Positions 24,404 through 33,789 of a stretch of DNA of 64,000 bases are shown here, piece by piece; the first letter of the stretch is position 1; every line of letters begins with the position of its first letter. Location of the stretch: positions 104,162-168,161 of the forward strand of contig JBKPAJ010000022.1 of assembly GCA_046726375.1 (NCBI GenBank). Reading direction: 5' to 3'. The notes under the pieces were generated by a model. It did not search any database and was not told the DNA's origin. It was given only the letters and a program-made list of their open reading frames with translations. Origin of the DNA: DASPWV01 sp046726375. GTDB taxonomy: Bacteria; Acidobacteriota; Vicinamibacteria; Vicinamibacterales; UBA2999. The position numbers were made by a program, and so were the translations under genes.

Positions 24404-24595
24404 CTACTTCGCCTTCTCCCTGAGAACCGTCTTGACGCGCGCGAGCTCGCGGCGGATGTTCCGTATCTTGCCTGGCGCTTCGAGCTGCCCCATCGACTTC
24501 TGGATTCGCATCCGAAACAACTGATCATCGAGCTCCCGGACCTTCGCCTCGAGTGATTCGGTGTCCATATCTCTGAATTCAACCGCCCTCATCAC
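24404..24595 (-). CDS. rpmC: 50S ribosomal protein L29
   Basis: 63 residues forming a helical hairpin (SLEAKVRELDDQLFRMRIQK, then NIRRELARVKTVLREKAK). Located at the tunnel exit. The ATG overlaps the rplP stop by 4 bases. Confidence 0.97.
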   Translation of the reverse strand: MMRAVEFRDMDTESLEAKVRELDDQLFRMRIQKSMGQLEAPGKIRNIRRELARVKTVLREKAK

Positions 24596-25014
24596 ACCTT
24601 CTCCTGGGCGAAGCGCGTCGCGAACTTGGTCTTGATCGGCAGCTTCGCCGACGCCAACTGCATGGCTCGCCGCGCTTCGTCCGGCGTGACGCCTTCCATC
24701 TCGAAGAGGATGCGGCCGGGCTTGATCACCGCCACCCAGCCCTCCGGCGCGCCCTTGCCCTTACCCATACGCGTTTCCTGCGGCTTTTTCGTGATCGGCT
24801 TGTCGGGGAACACACGCACCCAAATCTTGCCGCCGCGCTTGACGAAACGGGTCATCGCGACACGCGCCGCTTCGATCTGTCGATCCGTCAACCAGCAGGG
24901 CTCCATGGCCTTGAGGCCGTAGTCGCCGAACGACACGTCGCCTCCGCGCCACGCTTTGCCGGTCATGCGGCCGCGCTGCTGCTTGCGGTACTTCACCTTT
25001 TTGGGCATCAACAT
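24592..25014 (-). CDS. rplP: 50S ribosomal protein L16
   Basis: 140 residues. Starts MLMPKKVKYRKQQRGRMTGK. GKGKGAPEGWVAVIKPGRIL contains the conserved loop near the A-site tRNA. Between rpsC and rpmC. Confidence 0.98.
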   Translation of the reverse strand: MLMPKKVKYRKQQRGRMTGKAWRGGDVSFGDYGLKAMEPCWLTDRQIEAARVAMTRFVKRGGKIWVRVFPDKPITKKPQETRMGKGKGAPEGWVAVIKPGRILFEMEGVTPDEARRAMQLASAKLPIKTKFATRFAQEKV

Positions 25015-25033
25015 GATTCAGTCTCGCTTCGCT

Positions 25034-25111
25034 CGCGTCAGCTTTGAGCTATCAGCTGTCAGCTCTCAGCACGCATGTTCTTGCTGAAAGCTGATAGCTG
25101 TGGGCTGAGAG
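25034..25111 (-). repeat. Family B inverted array after rpsC
   Basis: Coding strand: rpsC TAG then CTCTCAGCCCACAGCTATCA, continuing into a spacer with TGCTGAGAGCTGACAGCTGA as the reverse arm. Confidence 0.9.
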
Positions 25112-25831
25112 CTATCTCATTTCAGGTCGCGGCCGGCGCGGACCGCGGTCGCGATCCTGGCGATCAGCGCGCCCGCCGTAGCCTTCTTCTTCACGACCAA
25201 CCCGCGGCGTCAGCCGTTCACCTTTGTAGAGCCACACTTTGACGCCAATCTGGCCGTAGGTGGTGTTGGCTTCCGCAAAGCCGTAGTCGATGTCGGCGCG
25301 CAGCGTCTGTAACGGCAGCTGGCCGTGCAGATACCACTCCGAGCGCGCGATTTCCGCGCCGTTCAACCGGCCCGACACCCGCACCTTGATGCCACGCGCG
25401 CCGAAGCGCAGCGCCGATTCAACCGCCTTGCGCATGGCACGACGGAAGGCGACGCGCTTTTCGAGCTGCATCGCGACCGACTCGCCGATGAGCTGCGCGT
25501 CGAGCTCGGGCTTCTGGATCTCCTGGATGTTGATGAAGACCTCGCGGCTGGTCCGCTTCTGAATCTCCTGCTTCAACTTGTCGACTTCCTGCCCCTTGCG
25601 GCCGATGATGATCCCCGGGCGCGAGGTGTAAATGTCGATCTTGAGCTTGTTCGCCGCGCGCTCGATCTCCACCTTCGACACGCCGGCGTGCTGGAAGCGC
25701 TTTTTCAGATCACGCTTGAGCGTCAGATCTTCGTGCAGCAGCGACGCGTAATCCTTGTCGGCGAACCAGCGTGACTTCCAGGTTTTGTTGAACCCGATGC
25801 GAAATCCGTAAGGGTGAACCTTCTGGCCCAT
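25112..25831 (-). CDS. rpsC: 30S ribosomal protein S3
   Basis: 239 residues from the ATG at 25831 (MGQKVHPYGFRIGFNKTWKS). An in-frame ATG four codons upstream lies in the repeat. The KH domain (RPGIIIGRKGQEVDKLKQEI) and the C-terminal S3 domain (GARGIKVRVSGRLNGAEIAR) are both present. It ends in an Arg/Asp/Gly tail (ADRQDRDRGPRRPRPEMR). Part of the mRNA entry channel. Confidence 0.98.
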   Translation of the reverse strand: MGQKVHPYGFRIGFNKTWKSRWFADKDYASLLHEDLTLKRDLKKRFQHAGVSKVEIERAANKLKIDIYTSRPGIIIGRKGQEVDKLKQEIQKRTSREVFINIQEIQKPELDAQLIGESVAMQLEKRVAFRRAMRKAVESALRFGARGIKVRVSGRLNGAEIARSEWYLHGQLPLQTLRADIDYGFAEANTTYGQIGVKVWLYKGERLTPRVGREEEGYGGRADRQDRDRGPRRPRPEMR

Positions 25832-25841
25832 AATTTCCTTC

Positions 25842-25874
25842 ACGGCCGACCTAAAAGGCGGCCTCTACAGGTGA
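25842..25874 (-). repeat. Family G palindromic element after rplV
   Basis: Coding strand: rplV TAG, then TCACCTGTAGAGGCCGCCTT and TTAGGTCGGCC. Relative of the GGACCT/AGGTCC palindromes at 40.7 and 57.6 kb, and like them it carries a CTACA(G/T)GT end, here CTACAGGT. Confidence 0.7.
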
Positions 25875-26327
25875 CTAAGCCTTCGCCGTCTTCGCGCTCT
25901 TTGCGGCCTTCGCCGACTTTGCCGACTTCGCGGCGCCGCGCGTTTTCTTTTCCGCTTCGCCGGTGGCAACCGCTTTGATCACTTGCGGCTTCTCGGCGAC
26001 TTCCACGGTCAAGTGCGTCGTCCGCTTGACGACGCGGAACGCGCGGCCCATCGGCGCCGGACGCACGCGCTTCATCGACGGCCCGTTGTCGGCGTGACAC
26101 TTCGAAACGAAGAGCCGCTCGACGTCGCCGCCGAAACCTTCCTTGTTCTGCACGTTGGCCACCGCCGAACGGAGCACCTTTGCGATCTCACGCGCGACCG
26201 ACTTGTTGCTGAACTGCAGCGCGGTCAGCGCCTTGTTCACGTCCTTGCCGCGAATCAGATCCAGCACGAGGCCGGCCTTCTGCGCCGATGTGCGGACGTA
26301 TTTCGCTGTCGCCTGTGCGCTCACCAT
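25875..26327 (-). CDS. rplV: 50S ribosomal protein L22 with Lys/Ala C-terminal extension
   Basis: 150 residues against a usual 110-120. The L22 core (AKYVRTSAQKAGLVLDLIRG, ending near HLTVEVAEK) is followed by an Ala/Lys/Ser repeat tail (AAKSAKSAKAAKSAKTAKA). The core lines the exit tunnel. The tail would lie on the ribosome surface. Confidence 0.97.
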   Translation of the reverse strand: MVSAQATAKYVRTSAQKAGLVLDLIRGKDVNKALTALQFSNKSVAREIAKVLRSAVANVQNKEGFGGDVERLFVSKCHADNGPSMKRVRPAPMGRAFRVVKRTTHLTVEVAEKPQVIKAVATGEAEKKTRGAAKSAKSAKAAKSAKTAKA

Positions 26328-26330
26328 GGC

Positions 26331-26672
26331 TTAGGCCTTTCCTCCCGCCGTCGGCGCCGCGCCGGCGCCACCAGGCCCGCCCGCCACCGGAGCGGCTGCC
26401 GCCGCCTTGTCCGACTTTGCCGAGTGACCTCTGAACTGGCGCGTCGGCGAAAACTCGCCAAGCTTGTGGCCGACCATGTTTTCGGTCACGTACACCGGCA
26501 CGAACTTCTTGCCGTTGTGGACCGCGAGCGTGTGCCCGACCATCTCGGGAATCACAGTCGATCGGCGCGACCAGGTCTTGATGACTTTCTTGTCGCCCGC
26601 GCGGTTCATCCCCTCCACCTTCTCGAGCAGATGCGTGTCGACAAACGGGCCTTTTTTCAGTGAACGACTCAT
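26331..26672 (-). CDS. rpsS: 30S ribosomal protein S19 with Ala/Gly C-terminal extension
   Basis: 113 residues against a usual 90-95. The normal S19 core (MSRSLKKGPFVDTHLLEKVE through GEFSPTRQFRGHSAKSDKA) is followed by AAAAAPVAGGPGGAGAAPTA. It binds the 16S head beside S13. 3 bases before rplV. Confidence 0.97.
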   Translation of the reverse strand: MSRSLKKGPFVDTHLLEKVEGMNRAGDKKVIKTWSRRSTVIPEMVGHTLAVHNGKKFVPVYVTENMVGHKLGEFSPTRQFRGHSAKSDKAAAAAPVAGGPGGAGAAPTAGGKA

Positions 26673-26679
26673 AAGATCC

Positions 26680-26814
26680 CTGAATGTGGAGATTTGGAGA
26701 TTTGGGGATTTGGAGAAAATCTGGAGATTTGGAAATTCTTAGATTTCCAGAACGCCAGACTTCCAAATCTTCAAATCACCTCCAAATCTTCACGTCTCCA
26801 AATCTTCAAATTCG
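26680..26814 (-). repeat. Family D inverted array after rplB
   Basis: Coding strand: rplB TAG then CGAATTTGAAGATTTGGAGA and further units. The half near rpsS carries the reverse CCAAATCTCCA units. About 135 bases, one of the largest gaps in the S10 block. Confidence 0.88.
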
Positions 26815-27639
26815 CTACTTCGGACGCCTTTGCACGATGAATTTGTCGCTCGGCTTCCGCGTGCGCGTCTTGTAACCCTTGGTCGGCACGCCCCACGGCG
26901 TGACCGGGTGACGCCCACCGGAGGTCTTGCCTTCACCACCCCCCAGCGGGTGATCGACGGGGTTCATCGCCACGCCGCGCACGTGTGGGCGCTTGCCCAG
27001 CCAGCGGCTCCGCCCCGCTTTGCCCATCGACACGTTCTCGTGATCGAGATTGCCGACCTGGCCGACGGTGGCCATGCACTCCAGGTGCACTCTGCGGATC
27101 TCGCCCGACGGTGTTTTCACCGAGACGTACTCGCCTTCTTTGGCAACAACCTGGACAGCAGCACCGGCACTGCGCGCCATCTGCCCGCCGCGTCCCTGCT
27201 TCAACTCCACGTTGTGCACCATCGTGCCGAGCGGGATGTTTTTGAGCGGAAGTGCGTTGCCGGGAAGGATGTCGACCGCGTCGCCCGCGATCACGGTATC
27301 GCCGACTTTCAACCCGAGCGGCTGCAGGATGTACCGCTTCTCGCCATCCGCATAGGTGACAAGCGCGATCCGCGCCGAACGATTCGGGTCGTACTCGATC
27401 GTCGACACTTTGCCAGGGATGTTCTTCTTGTCCCGCTTGAAGTCGATGATGCGATACAGCCGTCGATGACCGCCGCCGCGCCACCACATGGTGACTTCGC
27501 CGGTGTTGTTGCGGCCGCCCGAGCGCTGCAGGCTCTCGGTCAGCGGCTTGTATGGCTCGTTGGTCGTGATCTCGTCGAACGTCTGCACGGTCATCTGTCG
27601 ACGACCAGGAGATGTTGGCTTGTACTTACGGATAGGCAT
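26815..27639 (-). CDS. rplB: 50S ribosomal protein L2
   Basis: 274 residues, normal. Starts MPIRKYKPTSPGRRQMTVQT. GVAMNPVDHPLGGGEGKTSG carries the conserved His region near the peptidyl-transferase centre. The ATG abuts the rplW stop (no gap). Confidence 0.99.
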   Translation of the reverse strand: MPIRKYKPTSPGRRQMTVQTFDEITTNEPYKPLTESLQRSGGRNNTGEVTMWWRGGGHRRLYRIIDFKRDKKNIPGKVSTIEYDPNRSARIALVTYADGEKRYILQPLGLKVGDTVIAGDAVDILPGNALPLKNIPLGTMVHNVELKQGRGGQMARSAGAAVQVVAKEGEYVSVKTPSGEIRRVHLECMATVGQVGNLDHENVSMGKAGRSRWLGKRPHVRGVAMNPVDHPLGGGEGKTSGGRHPVTPWGVPTKGYKTRTRKPSDKFIVQRRPK

Positions 27640-27930
27640 TTATGCGCCCTCCAGGAAATCCGGCAGCTTCGCGCCTTCCTGCAACTTCACATAGGCCTTT
27701 TTCCAATCGGAACGGCGGCCCTGGAAGCGGCCCTGGCGCTTCATCTTCCCGTGCGCGTTGGCAGTGCGAACCTCCGACACTTTCGCGCCGAGGAGCTTTT
27801 CCACCGCCTGCTTGATTTCAATCTTGTTGGCGTCGCGCGCCACCTCGAACACGACAGTGCGCCCATCTTCGCGCATCACCGTGGTTTTCTCCGTTACGAG
27901 CGGCCGACGAATGACGTCTGTGAGTTTCAT
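27640..27930 (-). CDS. rplW: 50S ribosomal protein L23
   Basis: 96 residues from the ATG at 27930 (MKLTDVIRRPLVTEKTTVMR). The open frame extends into rplD and is not used. The exit-site protein that docks trigger factor and SRP. ATGA overlap with rplD. Confidence 0.98.
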   Translation of the reverse strand: MKLTDVIRRPLVTEKTTVMREDGRTVVFEVARDANKIEIKQAVEKLLGAKVSEVRTANAHGKMKRQGRFQGRRSDWKKAYVKLQEGAKLPDFLEGA

Positions 27931-28550
27931 TGCGCCAACACCTCCTGCAGCTTCTCGAGCGCGGCCTGCGTCAGCACCACTTTGCGCGTGTCCATTACGT
28001 CGCGGGCGGTGATGCGATTGCTCGGGATGAGACGCACACCAGCGATGTTGCGCACCGACATCGCGAACTTCTCGTCCGGTTTCACCGCTACCAGCAGCGC
28101 CTTCCCAGTGACGCCCAGTGCGTTGAGCACGTTCGCCGCGGCTTTCGTTTTGATCTCGTCGGCAGCGAAGGCTTCGACAACGACCACGTCGCCTGCCTGG
28201 AACTTGGCGGCGAGCGCGGCGCGCAGCGCGCCCTTCTCGACCTTCTTCGGCAACTGGTATTGGTAGCTGCGCGGCTGCGGGCCAAACACCGTGCCGCCCT
28301 TGCGCCACAGCGGATTGCGGATCTCGCCCACGCGCGCGCGGCCGGTGCCCTTCTGCCGCCACGGCTTCTTGCCCGAGCCGCTCACCCGCGCACGGTTCTT
28401 CGTGGCGTGCGTGCCGCGGCGTGCGGCGGCATTGGCGCGAATAACCGACTCGTGGATCAGATCGACCTTCACGCGCCCGCTGAAGAGCTCATCGCTCACC
28501 TCGGCAGTGCCGATCTTTTCGTTTTCCGAATTAACGACATCAACAGTCAT
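27927..28550 (-). CDS. rplD: 50S ribosomal protein L4
   Basis: 207 residues. The extended loop (KNRARVSGSGKKPWRQKGTG, then AR) that reaches the tunnel constriction is intact. In E. coli L4 represses the S10 operon. No leader of that kind was recognised upstream of rpsJ. Confidence 0.98.
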   Translation of the reverse strand: MTVDVVNSENEKIGTAEVSDELFSGRVKVDLIHESVIRANAAARRGTHATKNRARVSGSGKKPWRQKGTGRARVGEIRNPLWRKGGTVFGPQPRSYQYQLPKKVEKGALRAALAAKFQAGDVVVVEAFAADEIKTKAAANVLNALGVTGKALLVAVKPDEKFAMSVRNIAGVRLIPSNRITARDVMDTRKVVLTQAALEKLQEVLAQ

Positions 28551-28612
28551 GACAGCTCTCGGCTGTCAGCTTCAGCCGTCAGCACCGAACGCTGACAGCT
28601 GATAGCTGAAAG
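28551..28612 (-). repeat. Family B inverted array after rplC
   Basis: Coding strand: rplC TAG then CTTTCAGCTATCAGCTGTCA, continuing GCG, a spacer, and reverse GCTGAAGCTGACAGCC units ending at the rplD start. Confidence 0.9.
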
Positions 28613-29296
28613 CTATCTCTTGCCCTTCTTGGGCTTTTCCTGCAGTTGCGGCTGCGGTTCCGGCTTGGCGGCAACCGCCTTGCGAATCAGCACGTAACCG
28701 CCATTGGCGCCCGGCACATTGCCACGCACCAGAATCGTGTTGTTCTCCGCATCCACGCGCAGCACTTTGAGGTTGCGCACGGTGACGCGATCCGAACCCA
28801 TGTGCCCGTGCATACGCATACCCGGGAACACACGCGAGGGATACGAAGAGGCCCCAATGGAGCCCGGCGCACGGTGGAACATCGAGCCGTGCGTCTTGTC
28901 GCCGCCGCGGAAGTGATGGCGCTTGACGTTGCCCTGAAAACCCTTGCCCTTGCTCGTGCCGATCACATCGACGCGCTCGCCCTGATTGAAGATCGAGCAC
29001 AGCACCTGATCGCCCGCCTTCGGCGCTTCGGCACCTTTTTGCACTTTTACTTCGCGGCGCACGCGCGTCGGCGGCACGTTGGCCTTCTTGAAGTGGCCGG
29101 CCGTCGGTTTGTTCGCGCGCGGCGGACGGCTCTCCACGAGGCCGATCTGCACCGACTCATATCCGTCGGTCTGCGCCGTTTTCTGCTGCACGACGATGCA
29201 GGGTCCTGCCTGCAGGACCGTGACTGGAGCCACGGTGCCGTCCTCGAGGAACAGCTGCGTCATGCCGACTTTCTTGCCGATGATTCCGTTCACCAT
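28613..29296 (-). CDS. rplC: 50S ribosomal protein L3 with basic C-terminal tail
   Basis: 227 residues. Core motifs are IIGKKVGMTQLFLEDGTVAP and the loop GSIGASSYPSRVFPGMRMHG near the peptidyl-transferase centre. It ends in a Pro/Gln/Lys tail (EPQPQLQEKPKKGKR) beyond the usual end. Confidence 0.98.
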   Translation of the reverse strand: MVNGIIGKKVGMTQLFLEDGTVAPVTVLQAGPCIVVQQKTAQTDGYESVQIGLVESRPPRANKPTAGHFKKANVPPTRVRREVKVQKGAEAPKAGDQVLCSIFNQGERVDVIGTSKGKGFQGNVKRHHFRGGDKTHGSMFHRAPGSIGASSYPSRVFPGMRMHGHMGSDRVTVRNLKVLRVDAENNTILVRGNVPGANGGYVLIRKAVAAKPEPQPQLQEKPKKGKR

Positions 29297-29309
29297 TTCG
29301 CGGTTCCCA

Positions 29310-29357
29310 TCGTGTCAGGTATCAGGTGTCAGGTAACGGATACCTGACACCTGACAG
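29310..29357 (-). repeat. Family C inverted array after rpsJ
   Basis: Coding strand: rpsJ TAA then CTGTCAGGTGTCAGGTATCC, then GTTACCTGACACCTGATACC. A short, nearly perfect hairpin of 7-nt units with a 2-4 base loop. Confidence 0.9.
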
Positions 29358-29684
29358 TTACTTGTGGTCTTTCCCGAACGCTTTGATTTCCACGTCGACG
29401 CCCGCGGGCAAATCGAGCTTCATCAACGCATCCACTGTCTGCGGCGTCGGTTCGAAGATGTCGATCAGCCGCTTGTGCGTGCGCACTTCGAACTGTTCAC
29501 GCGACTTCTTGTCGACGTGCGGCGAGCGCAGCACCGTCCACTTGTTGATTTCGGTCGGCAGCGGAATCGGTCCCGCCAGCCGCGCGCCCGTGCGCTTGGC
29601 TGTTTCCACGATCTCGCCCGTGCTCTGATCGAGCACGCGCGCGTCGTAGGCCTTCAGACGGATTCGAATCTTGTCACCCAACAT
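29358..29684 (-). CDS. rpsJ: 30S ribosomal protein S10
   Basis: 108 residues. Starts MLGDKIRIRLKAYDARVLDQ; ARLAGPIPLPTEINKWTVLR is the conserved loop. It directly follows fusA without an intervening tuf gene. Also known as NusE in antitermination. Confidence 0.98.
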   Translation of the reverse strand: MLGDKIRIRLKAYDARVLDQSTGEIVETAKRTGARLAGPIPLPTEINKWTVLRSPHVDKKSREQFEVRTHKRLIDIFEPTPQTVDALMKLDLPAGVDVEIKAFGKDHK

Positions 29685-29695
29685 GTCGAGTCCTC

Positions 29696-29729
29696 GCCTA
29701 CCTAAAGGTCCGCGCCACGTACGTCCGCC
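29696..29729 (-). repeat. Weak family G element after fusA
   Basis: Coding strand: fusA TAA then GGCGGACGTACGTGGCGCGG and ACCTTTAGGTAGG. It shares the CGCGGACCT...AGGT core but is degraded. The gap is only 45 bp, with no room for tuf. Confidence 0.5.
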
Positions 29730-31844
<2,115 letters not shown>

Positions 31845-31852
31845 TGTTGCAA

Positions 31853-31912
31853 CGCTTTCGGCTGTCAGCTTTCAGCCTTCAGCTGTAAGCCGATAGCTGA
31901 GAGCTGAGAGCT
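31853..31912 (-). repeat. Family B inverted array after rpsG
   Basis: Coding strand: rpsG TAG then AGCTCTCAGCTCTCAGCTAT, continuing to a reverse arm GCTGAAGGCTGAAAGCTGAC just before the fusA start. Confidence 0.9.
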
Positions 31913-32386
31913 CTACCAGCGGTAATGCGCGAACGCCTTGTTCGCTTCCGCCATCCTGTGTGTGTCTTCGCGCTTCTTCACCGCGCCACCGCGAAGATTC
32001 GCCGCATCGAGCAACTCGTTGGCCAGCTTCTCCTGCATCGTCTTGCCGTCGCCGCGCTGACGCGCGTAGCTCACGAGCCAGCGGATGCTGAGGGAGAGGC
32101 GGCGGTTCGGGTTCACTTCGATCGGCACCTGATAGTTCGAGCCGCCCACGCGCCGCGATTTCACTTCGAGGCTGGGCTTGACGTTGTCGAGCGCCTTCTT
32201 GAACACCTTGAGCGGGTCGTCGCCGCTGCGCTCTTTGATGATGTCGAAGCTCTGATAGAGGATGCGTTCCGCGGTGGAGCGCTTGCCCTCTTTCATGATC
32301 GTGTTGATGAACTTCGTCACCAGGGCGCTGTTGTAGAGCGCGTCGCTGGGAAGTTCTCGCTTTGGAATCTCTCTTCGTCGCGGCAT
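31913..32386 (-). CDS. rpsG: 30S ribosomal protein S7
   Basis: 157 residues. Starts MPRRREIPKRELPSDALYNS. The RNA-binding core (VGGSNYQVPIEVNPNRRLSL) and the C-terminal helix (MAEANKAFAHYRW) are normal. 16S 3' domain assembly protein. Confidence 0.98.
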   Translation of the reverse strand: MPRRREIPKRELPSDALYNSALVTKFINTIMKEGKRSTAERILYQSFDIIKERSGDDPLKVFKKALDNVKPSLEVKSRRVGGSNYQVPIEVNPNRRLSLSIRWLVSYARQRGDGKTMQEKLANELLDAANLRGGAVKKREDTHRMAEANKAFAHYRW

Positions 32387-32390
32387 AACT

Positions 32391-32473
32391 GTTAGCTCTC
32401 AGCTGTCAGCCATCAGCTCTCAGCGCGCTCTCAGCGTTAACTGCTGAAAGCTGACAGCTGAAAGCAGAAAGCC
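32391..32473 (-). repeat. Family B inverted array after rpsL
   Basis: Coding strand: rpsL TAA, then GGCTTTCTGC followed by TTTCAGCTGTCAGCTTTCAG. The reverse arm carries GCTGAGAGC/GCTGACAGC units up to the rpsG start. Confidence 0.9.
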
Positions 32474-32848
32474 TTACTGCTTCGGTCTCTTGGCTCCGTA
32501 CTTCGAACGACCCTGCTTGCGCCCCTGGACGCCGACGGCGTCCAGCGTGCCGCGCACCACGTGGTAGCGCACGCCGGGCAAATCCTTCACGCGGCCGCCG
32601 CGGATGAGCACGAGCGAGTGCTCCTGCAAGTTGTGGCCGACGCCCGGGATATACGTCGTCACCTCGATGCCGTTGGTGAGACGCACGCGCGCAACCTTGC
32701 GCAGCGCGGAGTTCGGTTTCTTCGGCGTTTGGGTGAAGACGCGCACGCACACACCGCGCTTCTGGGGGCTGTCCTGCAGCGCGGGGCTCTTGGTCTTCCA
32801 CTTCACCTGTTCGCGTCCTTGACGGACAAGCTGACTAATCGTTGGCAC
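32474..32848 (-). CDS. rpsL: 30S ribosomal protein S12
   Basis: 124 residues. Starts MPTISQLVRQGREQVKWKTK; LQDSPQKRGVCVRV and TPKKPNSALRKVARV surround the decoding-centre lysine where streptomycin-resistance changes occur in other bacteria (here the wild-type Lys is present). It is the first gene of the 34-gene cluster. rpoB and rpoC are not directly upstream. Confidence 0.98.
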   Translation of the reverse strand: MPTISQLVRQGREQVKWKTKSPALQDSPQKRGVCVRVFTQTPKKPNSALRKVARVRLTNGIEVTTYIPGVGHNLQEHSLVLIRGGRVKDLPGVRYHVVRGTLDAVGVQGRKQGRSKYGAKRPKQ

Positions 32849-33094
32849 GAGCGCTTTCGGCGGGGCTCAAAGCCCGGCCCTCCAAAAACAAAAACACGCG
32901 CGCACGGGGAGTCGCGAATCTGCGCACGCGGCGCTACGGGCCTGAAAGCCTCCGCCGAAACGGAGCTTGGCACCCGCAGCTGTTGACCCTAGTCGTTGTG
33001 TGTTGGCAGCACCGGCGGACGCGTACCCCTCATCGAGGTGGCGGCGTCACGGTGACACAGGGGGCTAGATAGGGTGTCCCAGCCCCACGAGAAC
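32849..33094 (-). other. Leader region of the ribosomal cluster
   Basis: About 245 bases between a proposed promoter and the rpsL ATG, without a supportable gene. It contains a family H-type palindrome (GGGCCGGGCTTTGAGCCCCG, near 32863-32882) and a possible hairpin GGGGCT/AGCCCC at 33061-33086. These could be regulatory leader structures. No known riboswitch or ribosomal-protein target was recognised. Confidence 0.4.
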
Positions 33095-33100
33095 CTACGA

Positions 33101-33130
33101 AATATAGCATTCTTCGTGTCGAGCCTGCAA
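33101..33130 (-). promoter_or_regulatory. Possible sigma70-type promoter for the rpsL cluster
   Basis: On the minus strand TTGCAG (33130-33125) and TATATT (33106-33101) are 18 bases apart, with TGC directly before the -10 (an extended -10). A start near 33094 would give a 245-base leader. The -35 lies inside a 16-bp direct repeat. This is a motif match only. Confidence 0.35.
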
Positions 33131-33162
33131 CTTACGGGGTGCGCCGGCCTGCAACTTACGGG
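33123..33162. repeat. 16-bp direct repeat with 24-base spacing
   Basis: GCCTGCAACTTACGGG occurs at 33123-33138 and again at 33147-33162, exactly. It lies between the proposed rpsL promoter and the divergent cytochrome gene. It could be a protein-binding pair or a duplication remnant. Confidence 0.8.
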
Positions 33163-33286
33163 CGCGTCGGGCAAGGGGAATCGGAAAGTGGTCACCCTGT
33201 TTTGGAAGGCACCGCAGCGAAAAAGGCGCCTGACCCCTTTCCGCGACTTCTTCCGCGACTTTCGCGACCGGTGTAGCATGCGGGCC

Positions 33287-33652
33287 ATGCGATTTTTCCT
33301 CGGTTTTCTCGTCCTTGGCGCCACACTGACAGGCCAGGGCCTCCCTAAGCCCGCGATGGCCGAAAGCCCTGGCATCAAGGTCTTGACAGGCCTGACCGTG
33401 CCCGAATTCGAGCAGGAAATGCAGAACATGGTGCTCGCGCTCGGCGTCAATTGCGGGTTTTGTCACGTCCGCCAGGACTTTGCGAGCGAGGCAAACGAGC
33501 GCAAGCTCACGTCGCGGCGCATGGTTGAGATGGTAAAGCTCATCAATAAGCAGTTTTTCCCTGACTACGTCCCGCCCGAGGGCGAGTCGAAATTGGGCAA
33601 GGTGTCTTGCACGACGTGTCACCAAGGGAATCAGAAGCCACCCTCGCAGTAG
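33287..33652 (+). CDS. Small secreted diheme cytochrome c, reaction-centre cytochrome c subunit-like
   Basis: 121 residues from the ATG at 33287 (a second ATG 9 bases earlier is possible; the frame further upstream is non-coding repeat). A signal segment (MRFFLGFLVLGATLTGQGLP) precedes two heme-binding sites, CGFCH at 56-60 and CTTCH at 108-112. The spacing and the SKLGKVSCTTCHQG end resemble half of the photosynthetic reaction-centre tetraheme cytochrome family, which is common as short orphan proteins in Acidobacteriota. Periplasmic electron carrier is the likely role; the partner is unknown. The neighbouring Rieske/cytochrome b genes are candidates. Confidence 0.8.
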   Translation: MRFFLGFLVLGATLTGQGLPKPAMAESPGIKVLTGLTVPEFEQEMQNMVLALGVNCGFCHVRQDFASEANERKLTSRRMVEMVKLINKQFFPDYVPPEGESKLGKVSCTTCHQGNQKPPSQ

Positions 33653-33654
33653 CT

Positions 33655-33787
33655 CCGAATTTGGTGTTTTTGGCGATGTGGAGATTTGGAGCAGATTTGG
33701 CGATCTTCAAATTTTCCAATTTGCAGATTTTGAAATCTCCAGATTTTCTCCAACTCTCCAGATCGCCAAATCTCCAAATTCACGCGA
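33655..33787. repeat. Family D inverted array between convergent genes
   Basis: It starts 2 bases after the cytochrome TAG with CTCCGAATTTGG and ends near the stop of the cytochrome b fusion, which on its own strand reads TAA CGTCGCGTGAATTTGGAGAT. Both flanking genes therefore see the same GAATTTGG lead after their stop codons. Confidence 0.9.
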
Positions 33788-33789
33788 CG

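Noticed and set aside
26830..28266. A 478-codon plus-strand open frame
   Set aside because: Antisense to rplB, rplW and rplD, which are certain genes. No domain signal.
32849..33280. tRNA or small RNA gene upstream of rpsL
   Set aside because: No cloverleaf or conserved tRNA arms were found. Only short hairpins are seen.
33074..33286. Longer start for the small cytochrome c at 33074
   Set aside because: The extra sequence includes the 16-bp direct repeats and gives no domain. The ATG at 33287 gives a proper signal segment.
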